DNA of 64,000 bases from JACCTH01 sp050741915. Lineage in GTDB: Bacteria; Actinomycetota; Acidimicrobiia; Spongiisociales; ZC4RG35. Location of the stretch: contig JBOGEX010000089.1 of assembly GCA_050741915.1 (NCBI GenBank), positions 1-64,000 of the forward strand, read 5' to 3'. This document shows positions 29,090 to 36,599 of the stretch, in pieces; the first letter of the stretch is position 1; each line of letters begins with the position of its first letter. The translations under genes were made by a program, and so were the position numbers. Below the pieces are notes generated by a model that searched no databases, was not told the origin of the DNA, and worked only from the letters and a program-made list of their open reading frames with translations.

Positions 29090-30562
29090 TCAGATCGAAC
29101 CTCGATAGGAGAGCGCCTCGCCAACATGAACTTGGTCGACGGTCTCGGTGTGCGCGAGGTCAGCGATCGTTCTGGCGATCCGCCGCACCCGATCGGCGCC
29201 CCGGCCGGTGAGAACCCCTTTGCGAACGGCGGCCGCAACTAGGTCGAGGGCGGCGCCGTCATAGGAAAGCGAGTCGAGCTGCTTTCGACTCAGGGCTGAG
29301 TTGGTTTTCTGACTTCGCTCGAGTTGGGTCCGGCGGGCATCCAGTACCCGGTCCTTGACGGTCGCCGAATCCTCGGCCGGAGGACCCAACAGGAGATCGG
29401 GGTCGGGAGCGGTCATGTGGAGACGGAGATCGAATCGGTCGAGGAACGGTCCCGTCAGCCTTCGTCGATAGCGAGCCACTTCGTTGGGTGGACATTTGCA
29501 GGACACCACCCGGTCGGTCTGAAACCCGCAAGGACAGGGGTTGGAGGCACCCACTACCTGTGCTCGAGCCGGAAAGGTCACACTTCTCCCCCGACGGGCG
29601 ATTGTCACTGTCCCCTCCTCGAGCGGTTGGCGGAGGGCATTCAGGAGGTGAGGCGGGAACTCTCCCAGTTCGTCGAGGAAGAGGACTCCACCATGGGCAA
29701 GCGAGAGCTCGCCCGGCTGGGGGTGAGGGTTGCCGCCACCTACCACTGCCGCCATCGAGGCGGAGTGATGAGGGGCTCGAAACGGAGGACGGGAGGTGAA
29801 TGGCCGGAAGCGGTCGGCAGAAGCCCATAGGCAGGCAACTTCGACGGCCTCGTCCGGTTCGAGCCGAGGGAGGATCGTCGGGAGTCGTTGGGCGAGCATT
29901 GTCTTGCCGCACCCCGGCGACCCGATCATCACGAGATGGTGTCCGCCGGCGGCGGCGATCTCAAGGGCGCGCCGAGCGCGGGGTTGTCCGCGGACATCTG
30001 CCAGGTCGATCTCGTCAATGCCGGGATCCTCCGGCTTCGGCTCTGCCAACCGTGGGGAGGCGCCGCCGGCCACAACCGAGCTTGCCTCGGCCAGGCTGGA
30101 AATAGCAAAAACTGTCGAACCCGGCACCAGGGCGGCAGTCGAGGCATCGGCCTCGGCGACCAGGCACGGCCATCCGCGCTCGACCGCCAGGACGGCGGCC
30201 CCGATCGCCCAGCGGCTGCGACGCACCGTGCCATCGAGGGCAAGTTCTCCTGCCACGATCATCCTTCCCGGGCTGGGTATGACCTTGGAGGCGGCCAGTA
30301 CCCCGAGCGCGATCGGAAGGTCGTAGTCGGATCCGGCCTTGGGAAGGTCAGCCGGAGACAGGTTGACTGTGATCTGTCGGAGCGGAAACTCACAGCCCGA
30401 CGAGAGAATCGCCGCCTTGACCCGCTGCTTGGCCTCCCTGATCGAGGTGTCGGGCAGGCCTACCAGCGAGAAGGCCTCCGAGGGCCGGCCGACATGGGCT
30501 TCGATCCGGACTGGTCGGGGCTCGGCTCCGACCATCGCCACCGACATCGTCTGGGCAAACAC
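29090..30562 (-). CDS. comM: ComM/YifB-family Mg-chelatase-like ATPase
   Basis: ComM-type AAA+ helicases promote branch migration of integrated DNA in natural transformation. The N-terminal domain has FSLVGLPDTSIREAKQRVKAA and ITVNLSPADLPKAGSDYDL. The AAA+ domain has Walker A GSPGCGKTML, LAHGGVLFLDELGEF (Walker B) and the ASNPCPCG motif with cysteines, then RFDLRLHM. The C-terminal SRKQLDSL and ADRVRRIARTIADL finish the family pattern. It has 490 residues. With dprA it suggests a capacity for DNA uptake processing. Confidence 0.95.
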   Translation of the reverse strand: MFAQTMSVAMVGAEPRPVRIEAHVGRPSEAFSLVGLPDTSIREAKQRVKAAILSSGCEFPLRQITVNLSPADLPKAGSDYDLPIALGVLAASKVIPSPGRMIVAGELALDGTVRRSRWAIGAAVLAVERGWPCLVAEADASTAALVPGSTVFAISSLAEASSVVAGGASPRLAEPKPEDPGIDEIDLADVRGQPRARRALEIAAAGGHHLVMIGSPGCGKTMLAQRLPTILPRLEPDEAVEVACLWASADRFRPFTSRPPFRAPHHSASMAAVVGGGNPHPQPGELSLAHGGVLFLDELGEFPPHLLNALRQPLEEGTVTIARRGRSVTFPARAQVVGASNPCPCGFQTDRVVSCKCPPNEVARYRRRLTGPFLDRFDLRLHMTAPDPDLLLGPPAEDSATVKDRVLDARRTQLERSQKTNSALSRKQLDSLSYDGAALDLVAAAVRKGVLTGRGADRVRRIARTIADLAHTETVDQVHVGEALSYRGSI

Positions 30563-30979
30563 TCATTGGTTATACGAGCGGAAGTTGGCAGGTTCTAGAG
30601 GTTCGTTATCCCGGTCTGCTGCGGCACACCCTCGTTCAGGATGCTCCTCTAAGTGTCAAATGGGGTTGTTGGGGAGTGTTTTCCCCGACGTCTCGAACAG
30701 ATGGCGAGAGCCAAAAAGCCGGCATCCGAACCGGGGGCCAGATCCCAGCAACGACAACAGACGCAGGAGAGATGCGGGTCACCAGGACCGTGGCACTAGC
30801 CAGTTCCCTTCCCAGATGCGGAATCGAAGGCCATGGCCACTCGCATTGTGAGTGGACCCGCACTGCAACTAATGCTCAGGGGCGAACGTGGGGCGTGCGC
30901 GGGGACAGAAGCATGGCCGTACTCGGCGAGAGCCAGCGGCCTTGACGATGACTAGAGGCGCGAGATCAAACGTCTTATC
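30563..30979. other. Intergenic DNA with no recognisable gene
   Basis: This stretch lies between the comM start and the end of the HNH pseudogene. It presumably contains the comM promoter. Short open frames occur on both strands (for example a 75-codon one at 30636-30863 on the minus strand), but none shows a family motif, a convincing ribosome site or the codon bias of the neighbours. Nothing else is recognised. Confidence 0.6.
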
Positions 30980-31860
30980 TCAAGAAGTTTTCGAAAGTCT
31001 GGGTGTTGGTGTTGGTCTAGGCGGTAGCGGATCGGGACCACTCGGCCAGCGCAGCCGTCTCCGGTGGACCGGGGACTCGGGATCGATATCCATCCCTCGC
31101 CCATGGATGGCGACGTGATGGTGAAAGCTCATGGTTCTTTAGCCCGACCTCATGGGAAAGGCATAACGGGTTAAAGGACCATGATGAACAGAGGGTTATC
31201 AGGTTGTCGGGACGATGGCTCCCACCCCGGCTTCGTTCCAAGAGGTGATGGATCTGGAGCCGGTAACGGCTCCGACAAACCTCGATCGCACACTGGCCGT
31301 GGTCCCGGCAGAGGACCAAGCTTCTGATGGCGGATGGGACTGCCTCTCCCAGATCGGAGTAGAAGACACGGTTGAGGTCCTGGGCGATGAGACGGACCTT
31401 CCCCCCACAGAGGATCTCACTCAAGACGTCTGGACCCACCTTGGGTCAGGAGGAGAGGGTGACCCCGGCTTCACCGGTGGTGAGGGAGGCGAGCTGGGCA
31501 TCGATAAAGACCTCGGCCACGGTCACCGCCCTTCCGTTCTCCTCCTCTCCTCCCCCGGTGAGCGAGTCGAGACAGATCGAGGCCAAGGCATCGGCCCTTC
31601 TCTGACAGTTCCAGAAGCTCGGAGGGAGACAGCCCGGTCTCGGAGAGCTGAGAAAGCCAGTAGGAGCGGTCGAAGCCGATCTTTCCCTCCCTTAACGCCG
31701 TTGATCCTCCTCAGCCATAGGCCAGGGTGCGGAGCCGGGAGACGGTCTGGGGAGAGATGTCGAGGGTGGCACAGAGCCAGTCGCTCACGTTTCGTAACCC
31801 AGCCGACCTCCGGCGGAGAAGAATCAGAAAAAAGTTCAGAGCCTCCTAAACCCCTCACCG
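30980..31860 (-). pseudogene. Decayed DUF222 / HNH endonuclease (13E12-repeat type)
   Basis: Read on the minus strand, scattered frames rebuild a DUF222-HNH protein: VSDWLCATLDISPQTVSRLR, DRSYWLSQLSETGLSPSELL, ADALASICLDSLTGG, VGPDVLSEILCGGKVR, and the HNH part CRDHGQCAIEVCRSRYRLQIHH, DNLITLC and FHHHVAIHGRGMDIDP. Damage includes a stop after TLAYG near 31720, a frameshift near 31605, an in-frame TGA at 31446-31448 (SGP turned into S-stop-P) and about 60 extra bases (31128-31187) between DNLITLC and FHHH that shift the frame. A stop at 30980 closes the original C-terminus. Such genes are multicopy in actinobacteria. The longest intact piece is 140 codons (31017-31439). Confidence 0.8.
31129..31184. 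repeat. 56-bp hairpin insertion inside the HNH pseudogene
   Basis: The arms 31129-31146 (tcatggttctttagcccg) and 31167-31184 (cgggttaaaggaccatga) are inverted copies matching at 16 of 18 bases around a 20-base centre. The element sits exactly at the break between DNLITLC and FHHH of the HNH motif, so it looks like a small mobile hairpin that disrupted the gene. No second copy was found in this window. Confidence 0.65.
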
Positions 31861-31938
31861 ATCCGCATCACCACCCCCGAAGCTTCGCCGCCATCCCAAT
31901 ACCTCTTGCTGTTTCCTCCGCGGAAGATGCTCCCCTAA

Positions 31939-32712
31939 TTATCGACCCTGGAAACGTGCCGGTCGTTTTTCCAGAAACGAATTCACGCCTTCGACTGCGT
32001 CGTCGCTGGCGAGACAGATGGCCTGGGCTTGGCCCTCACTTGCCAGTGCCTGGGAGAAATCGAGCTGCAGCGAGGCGTTGAGGTTCTGCTTCGTAAACAT
32101 TTGTGCCACCGGGGCGCCGGCTGCGAGCGCCGACGTGAGCTCCTGCATGCGCTCCTCAACGGTGTCGGGCTCGATGACTTCGAGGACCAGCCCAATGGCC
32201 GCTGCCTCGTTGGCGTCGATGATCCTCCCGGTTAGGGAAAGCTCTTTGGCTCTTTGCAACCCGACCATGCGTGGCAAGAGCCAGATTCCCCCGAAGTCGA
32301 GGGTTAATCCCCTTTGGACGAAGATCTCGCTGAAGCGGGCCCGGGAAGTGGCGACGACGAGATCGCATCCGAGGGCGAGGTTCATCCCAGCGCCGGCGGC
32401 GATGCCATCGACCAGGGCCACGGTCGGTTTGGTCAATCGATGGAGGGCCATCGCCGCCTCGCCCACCCTTTGCATGCGCCGACGATTGGCCACTAACCCG
32501 GTCTCATTGCGTGCTTCCGGATCGAGATCGGCTCCGGAACAGAAGGCGCCGCCTGCTCCGGTGATGACCAGCACGCGTTGATCTGACAACTCGAATTCCA
32601 CAAAACCTGTCCGGAGTTCGTCCCAGCCTTCGGGTGGAACCGCATTCTTTCGCTCGACTCGATCGAGGGTTAGCCAGCGAACAGAGCCGCGGTCATCGGA
32701 GCGCAACCACAT
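31939..32712 (-). CDS. Enoyl-CoA hydratase/isomerase family protein
   Basis: This is a crotonase-fold enzyme, 257 residues. The oxyanion-hole segments are TGAGGAFCSGADLDPEA and DGIAAGAGMNLALGCDLVVA. The second acidic position is occupied in FSEIFVQRGLTLDFGGIWLLPRMVG, close to the PaaG/EchA pattern that ends with the catalytic Asp (LDFGG). The C-terminus has EGVNSFLEKRPARFQGR. The likely role is fatty-acyl or phenylacetyl-CoA degradation, but the exact substrate is not evident. It stands alone next to the pseudogene. Confidence 0.88.
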   Translation of the reverse strand: MWLRSDDRGSVRWLTLDRVERKNAVPPEGWDELRTGFVEFELSDQRVLVITGAGGAFCSGADLDPEARNETGLVANRRRMQRVGEAAMALHRLTKPTVALVDGIAAGAGMNLALGCDLVVATSRARFSEIFVQRGLTLDFGGIWLLPRMVGLQRAKELSLTGRIIDANEAAAIGLVLEVIEPDTVEERMQELTSALAAGAPVAQMFTKQNLNASLQLDFSQALASEGQAQAICLASDDAVEGVNSFLEKRPARFQGR

Positions 32713-32757
32713 GGCCGGTCACGGTAGCCCCGGGGGTCGCCGGTAACGTGCCTGGCC

Positions 32758-32868
32758 ATGGGCTTCAACCCGTTCCGACCGGCCCGCAAGGGCGCCGCCG
32801 ACCTGGCTCTTGTGGCCGGAACGATCATCGTCGTCATCGGCCTCGTGCTGTGGGCGATCTGGGCATAA
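32758..32868 (+). CDS. 36-residue single-pass membrane peptide
   Basis: ATG 32758 opens a 36-codon frame: MGFNPFRPARKGAADLALV, then a hydrophobic helix AGTIIVVIGLVLWAIWA up to TAA at 32866-32868. The basic N-terminus followed by one TM segment predicts an N-in membrane peptide. It is followed two bases later by the GTG of the zinc-ribbon gene, so the three small genes 32758-33400 form one unit. I recall similar short N-P-F-R-R membrane proteins in actinobacteria but cannot name a function. Confidence 0.6.
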   Translation: MGFNPFRPARKGAADLALVAGTIIVVIGLVLWAIWA

Positions 32869-32870
32869 CC

Positions 32871-33056
32871 GTGACGCCCGTGCAGCCGCACGCAGCTCGC
32901 AAGCAATACCTCTGTCCCGGGTGCAACAACTCGATCCTGGTCGGCGTCTTTCATTTGGTGGTGGTGCCCGATGACGAGCCGGAGGACAGACGGCATTGGC
33001 ATCACGGCTGCTGGCACAAGGAAATGCGCCGTCGCTTCGGGGCGGGGGCGAGGTGA
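32871..33056 (+). CDS. Small zinc-ribbon protein, actinobacterial type
   Basis: A 61-residue protein from GTG 32871. It contains YLCPGCNNSI, an unusual linker of hydrophobic residues (FHLVVVPDD) and RRHWHHGCWHKEMRRRF, giving a CxxC plus HWHxxCW set that could bind zinc. The RRHWHTxCW motif is known from conserved actinobacterial proteins labelled ATP/GTP-binding, a label without functional support. It overlaps the next gene by four bases (GTGA). The function is unknown; nucleic-acid or protein binding is a guess. Confidence 0.75.
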   Translation: MTPVQPHAARKQYLCPGCNNSILVGVFHLVVVPDDEPEDRRHWHHGCWHKEMRRRFGAGAR

Positions 33057-33400
33057 CCACCACCGAGCTACTGGACTACAGCCTCGCCAAACCGGGCGCC
33101 TGGCAGGACGAACCCTGGGAAGGAGACGTTGTCGCCAAAGTCGGTGACAAGATCTTCGCTTTTTTTGGGCCGGAGGGAGTGGGGGTGAAGTGTGGTCGCC
33201 ACCGAGACGATGCCGACGAGTGGTTGATTCGATTCCCCAACGACGCCTCGGTCATGGCGTACATCGGGCGCTCGGGCTGGAACACCCTGCTATTTGGCGG
33301 CGATATCCCCGACGATGAGATCCTGGCCGCGATCGACGACTCCTACGACATGGTGGTGGCCAAGCTTCCCAAACGCTTGCGGCCAACTCCAACCACCTGA
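33053..33400 (+). CDS. MmcQ/YjbR family DNA-binding-fold protein
   Basis: Start GTG 33053 overlaps the preceding stop and yields 115 residues: LLDYSLAKPGAWQDEPWEGD, VVAKVGDKIFAFFGPEGV, VKCGRHRDDADEWLIRFP and WNTLLFGGDIPDDEILAAID. This is the YjbR/CyaY-like fold. The biochemical role of the family is not established. It closes the small three-gene unit and is followed at once by a family A hairpin repeat. Confidence 0.85.
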   Translation: MTTTELLDYSLAKPGAWQDEPWEGDVVAKVGDKIFAFFGPEGVGVKCGRHRDDADEWLIRFPNDASVMAYIGRSGWNTLLFGGDIPDDEILAAIDDSYDMVVAKLPKRLRPTPTT

Positions 33401-33445
33401 TCTGTGAAGGTTCGCGCGGCCGGGAGCCGCGAAGACCTTCACAGA
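33401..33445. repeat. Dispersed hairpin repeat, family A, copy 3
   Basis: The 45-base palindrome starts on the base after the MmcQ-like stop codon: tctgtgaaggttcgcgcggc pairs with gccgcgaagaccttcacaga. Its loop, cggga, is close to the cagga loop of copy 2. It again lies between convergent genes, 5 bases from the ABC permease stop, matching the position of copies 1 and 2. Confidence 0.78.
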
Positions 33446-33449
33446 AGGG

Positions 33450-34214
33450 TTAGGCGTCGCGGAGCTTGAGCCCGGCCCAGGAGATCAGTACTCCGAGGAT
33501 GGACCAACCGAGGACGACGATCAGACCCCGACGGAAGGTCGGGAGGTCCGAAAGGAACTGGCCAAATCCACCAACGCTGAGTGAGCCCAGGAGCGCCGAG
33601 GTATGAATCGACAGCGACACCTCCCGAAAGTCCTCCCAGAGGATCAAGATCCCCTCAACAAAGCTGAACGCCAGGGCGGCGCCGATCGCCGGACCGACGG
33701 AGCGCAGCCAGGAGGAAAATGCGAGTCCTACCCCGACCCAGGTGAACTGGACCAGGAGCGCTTTCCAGGCGATGTCCCACCACTCGGCGGCATCCAATTC
33801 CCCCGACCCCGAAGCCAGGAAAAACGTCGCGATCGAAAAGACCCCGATGGCGAAAAGGATCGCTAGCCAGGCGGACAGAGTGGTGGTGAACAGGCGGGCA
33901 ACCAGATGCTGGCCGCGGCGGCTATTGCGAGTCAACGTTGTCGACCAGGCAGAGGTGGCAAGCTCTCCGGCCAGGGCCATCGTCGCCAGGATGAGCGGAA
34001 ACCAGGTCTGACCCATCACCTGGCCGGCCCCGAAAATGTAGGCGCCCGGCTTGGCGACCTCGAAGAACCCGCCGCCCTGGTCGTCGATCACCCGCGGTAG
34101 GAGGTAGAAGATCCCCGCCAGGAACCCTGTTAGCAAGGTGAGGACGATGGTCAGAACCCAGAAGGTTCGTCGTTTGAACGTCTTGACCAGCTCCGCCCTG
34201 ATCAATCCAATCAC
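33450..34214 (-). CDS. ABC transporter permease (ABC-2 type)
   Basis: Six or so hydrophobic segments are visible in 254 residues, e.g. FWVLTIVLTLLTGFLAGIF near the N-terminus, FPLILATMALAGELATSAW, and a C-terminal LIVVLGWSILGVLISWAGL. The cytosolic start VIGLIRAELVKTFKRRTFW is typical of ABC-2 permeases. GTG 34214 is chosen because it is 7 bases after the ATPase stop, while the longer frame overlaps the ATPase gene. With the ATPase it forms an exporter; the substrate cannot be inferred. Confidence 0.85.
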   Translation of the reverse strand: MIGLIRAELVKTFKRRTFWVLTIVLTLLTGFLAGIFYLLPRVIDDQGGGFFEVAKPGAYIFGAGQVMGQTWFPLILATMALAGELATSAWSTTLTRNSRRGQHLVARLFTTTLSAWLAILFAIGVFSIATFFLASGSGELDAAEWWDIAWKALLVQFTWVGVGLAFSSWLRSVGPAIGAALAFSFVEGILILWEDFREVSLSIHTSALLGSLSVGGFGQFLSDLPTFRRGLIVVLGWSILGVLISWAGLKLRDA

Positions 34215-34221
34215 TTTGCCC

Positions 34222-35112
34222 TCATCGATCGCTCTCGGTGAGGGAGAGAAACAATTCCTCGAGGCGCCCCGAGCGGCGGGCGAGCTCGCGGGGGTAAAGC
34301 CCGGCTGCGGCCAATGCTCGCGACACCGAGGCCCCATCATCGGTCGAAACCGCCACTCGGTCACCTTCGACAGTGGCGGTAATGCCAGCCTCGACCAAGA
34401 CAGCCGCGGCCCTGTCGGGCTGGTCGATTTCGACTGTGTACCCGCTCCGAAAGGAACCGAGCAGCGACGCCAGATCGCCGGCGGCGAGGAGGCGGCCCCT
34501 GTTGATCACCACGACGTGGTCGGCCATCGCCTCGACGTCAGAGAGGTCGTGCGAGGAGACGATGACGGTCGTTCCTTGAGTGGTCAGCTGCCGCAAGCTG
34601 TCCTTGATTTGCGCCTGGCCGGCGGGGTCGAGGCCGTCGAGTGGTTCGTCGAGGATCAAAAGCTCAGGATTGCCCAACAATGCGGCCGCCAAGGCCAGGC
34701 GCTGGCGCATCCCCTTCGAGTATCCGTCGATCCGCCTTCCTCCCTCGGTGCCCAGTCCGGAAAACTCGAGTAGGTCGTCGACCCGGTCGTGCCCGCGGCC
34801 CAAGGTGCGCGCTGCCACGAGCAGGTTGTCGCGACCCGACAGTCCCTTCACCAGCCCTGGTTCCTCGACGATGGCCCCCAGCCGTTTGGTGATCTCGGGT
34901 AGCCGCTCGCGCACAGACATCCCCAACACTTCCATGGATCCGGCGTCTGGTTTCGTCAAGCCCAACAACGAGCGGAAAGTGGTGGTTTTGCCGGCGCCGT
35001 TGGGCCCCAGGAAGCCGCTTACCTTCCCGGCGGGAAATGTGAAGGAAAGCCCGTCAAGCGCAACGGTCTTGCGATAGCGCTTGCGAAGTCCCTCGGCAAC
35101 TATCGCATCCAT
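34222..35112 (-). CDS. ABC transporter ATP-binding protein (CcmA/NodI type)
   Basis: A 296-residue ATPase with Walker A GPNGAGKTTTFRSLLG near residue 35, Q-loop IVEEPGLVKGLSGRDNL, signature YSKGMRQRLALAAALLG and Walker B LLILDEPLDGLDP, followed by the H-loop SSHDLSDVE. The ~80-residue C-terminal domain (YTVEIDQPDRAAAVLVEAG) is the DUF4162-like region of drug/antibiotic exporter ATPases. It is transcribed before the permease. Bacitracin-type or lipid export is possible but unproven. Confidence 0.92.
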   Translation of the reverse strand: MDAIVAEGLRKRYRKTVALDGLSFTFPAGKVSGFLGPNGAGKTTTFRSLLGLTKPDAGSMEVLGMSVRERLPEITKRLGAIVEEPGLVKGLSGRDNLLVAARTLGRGHDRVDDLLEFSGLGTEGGRRIDGYSKGMRQRLALAAALLGNPELLILDEPLDGLDPAGQAQIKDSLRQLTTQGTTVIVSSHDLSDVEAMADHVVVINRGRLLAAGDLASLLGSFRSGYTVEIDQPDRAAAVLVEAGITATVEGDRVAVSTDDGASVSRALAAAGLYPRELARRSGRLEELFLSLTESDR

Positions 35113-35136
35113 CGGTTTTTGAGGCTACTCGGCCCC

Positions 35137-35502
35137 TTACGCAGCCCTCGGTACCCAGTGAAGATCGGTGCCGCCCGGATGAAAACGAACAGTGATCAGG
35201 TCGACTCGCGGACAACGAGAGAAGCGCGCCACTCGTCGGACCTGTTGCGCCTTCTGAAAACCGAAGGCCAAGAGTGGGTCGGCCGATGGCCAGGTGGCAT
35301 CGGAACGGGATCGGGTCGAACGAACCTCGACCAGCGTTCGCTCTCCGCAAATACTGGTGAGGATGTCGATCTCCCCCGGATCAAGGACCAGGTTGCGACC
35401 GATGATCGGATGGCCCCTGTCTTCGAGAAATCGGACCGCGCTCTCCTCGCCGAGTCGACCAAGGGCTGCTCTATCAATGGTTCGACAGGTAGCCCAATCC
35501 AT
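35137..35502 (-). CDS. YraN family (UPF0102) endonuclease-like protein
   Basis: A 121-residue protein with the restriction-endonuclease-like core: GRLGEESAVRFLEDRGHPII, then DPGEIDIL (acidic residues), ERTLVEVRSTRS (in place of FVEVK.R) and a C-terminal PRVDLITVRF. The usual VEVK is VEVR here, so the catalytic Lys of the PD-(D/E)xK pattern is replaced. The gene is part of the lepB-rnhB-yraN-comM neighbourhood; rnhB is missing between lepB and yraN. Confidence 0.87.
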   Translation of the reverse strand: MDWATCRTIDRAALGRLGEESAVRFLEDRGHPIIGRNLVLDPGEIDILTSICGERTLVEVRSTRSRSDATWPSADPLLAFGFQKAQQVRRVARFSRCPRVDLITVRFHPGGTDLHWVPRAA

Positions 35503-35559
35503 GACTGAATGTCATAGACGAAGCCAGGGACAAGGCCATGTCCTTCCGGCGAACCCAGG

Positions 35560-36126
35560 TCAGGGTCGAGAGTCGACGCCCCCGAACCGGCCGGGCGGCC
35601 AGATTCGAACCACGGCCTCCCCCAGGACGCGGTCCATCGGGATGGCCCCAAAGCGGCGGCTGTCGTAGGAGACGAGGCGGTTGTCGCCCATTACGAATAC
35701 GGACTCCGGAGGCACCATGACCGGACCGAAGTCGGGCATGATCCCCGGGTCGAGCAGGTAAGGCTCTTCGACCCGGGCGCCGTTGAGATGCAGGTATCCC
35801 TCGCGCACCGACACCTCGTCCCCGGCGATGGCCACGACCCGTTTGATCAGGTCGTCGGCTGACGCCGTCCTGATCCCGACCGATTCGACGATGTGACGGA
35901 GCACGGCCTCGCCGAACGACTCCTCTTCGATGTCGTGATTGAACGGTGAGATGAAGACAACGATGTCTCCTCGCTGCGGCCGCCCAACCTGATAGCTGAG
36001 CTTGGAAACCATGACCCGGTCGTTCTCGATGATGGTCGGCACCATCGAATCGGAGGGAATGTAGAAGGGCTGGATCAGAAAAGTCTTGATGATCACGGCG
36101 ATCGTGATCGCGACCAGCAGGAGCAT
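35560..36126 (-). CDS. lepB: Signal peptidase I
   Basis: LepB removes signal peptides at the outer face of the membrane. The catalytic Ser lies in FYIPSDSMVPTI (Ser27 from ATG 36126) and the general base Lys in LIKRVVAIAGDEV; the final MGDNRLVSYDSRRFG motif is present. The ATG starts inside the TM helix, so it is probably not the true start. In frame upstream are NRPLWIELP and a basic region back to a CTG at 36210 that overlaps the rplS stop (CTGA) and is preceded by GGGAGAAG. That reading gives 216 residues and a normal N-terminus. It lies directly downstream of rplS. Confidence 0.93.
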   Translation of the reverse strand: MLLLVAITIAVIIKTFLIQPFYIPSDSMVPTIIENDRVMVSKLSYQVGRPQRGDIVVFISPFNHDIEEESFGEAVLRHIVESVGIRTASADDLIKRVVAIAGDEVSVREGYLHLNGARVEEPYLLDPGIMPDFGPVMVPPESVFVMGDNRLVSYDSRRFGAIPMDRVLGEAVVRIWPPGRFGGVDSRP

Positions 36127-36206
36127 CGGCAGCTCGATCCACAGCGGCCGATTCGGTTTGGGCTGGCGGTGTCTTGACTCCCTGCGCGGGGCCGGCGCCT
36201 CGACGG

Positions 36207-36551
36207 TCAGTCCCGCTTCTCCCTGATACGGGCGGACTTGCCCACCCGGTCTCGCAGGTAATAGAGCTTCGATCGACGGACGTCTCCCCGCCGGGTCACC
36301 TCGACCTTTTGGATGATCGGAGCGCTGAAGGGAAAGACTCGTTCCACACCGACCCCAAAGCTCACCTTTCTGACGGTGAAGCTGGAATCGAGACCGCTGC
36401 CATTACGGGCGATCACGACTCCTTCGAAAACCTGGGTCCGCTCCCGGTTGCCTTCCGTCACCCGGACGTGAACCTTGACAGTGTCGCCCGGGCGAAACGC
36501 GGGGATGTCGTCGCGCGCGTGGTCGCCCTTGAGCATGTCGAGCTTGTGCAT
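36207..36551 (-). CDS. rplS: 50S ribosomal protein L19
   Basis: L19 sits at the 30S-50S interface. The 114-residue product shows [57 protein letters not shown] and [23 protein letters not shown], all standard. ATG 36551 is close to the usual N-terminus. It follows trmD in the trmD-rplS order after a 48-base spacer that has a small near-palindrome (ctggcgaattgccag). Confidence 0.97.
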   Translation of the reverse strand: MHKLDMLKGDHARDDIPAFRPGDTVKVHVRVTEGNRERTQVFEGVVIARNGSGLDSSFTVRKVSFGVGVERVFPFSAPIIQKVEVTRRGDVRRSKLYYLRDRVGKSARIREKRD

Positions 36552-36599
36552 CGAAGTTTCCTTAGGGAGTACTGGCGAATTGCCAGGAACCAGATGTTA

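Noticed and set aside
30636..30863. 75-codon minus-strand ORF upstream of comM
   Set aside because: It has no motif, no good ribosome site and codon use unlike the neighbours.
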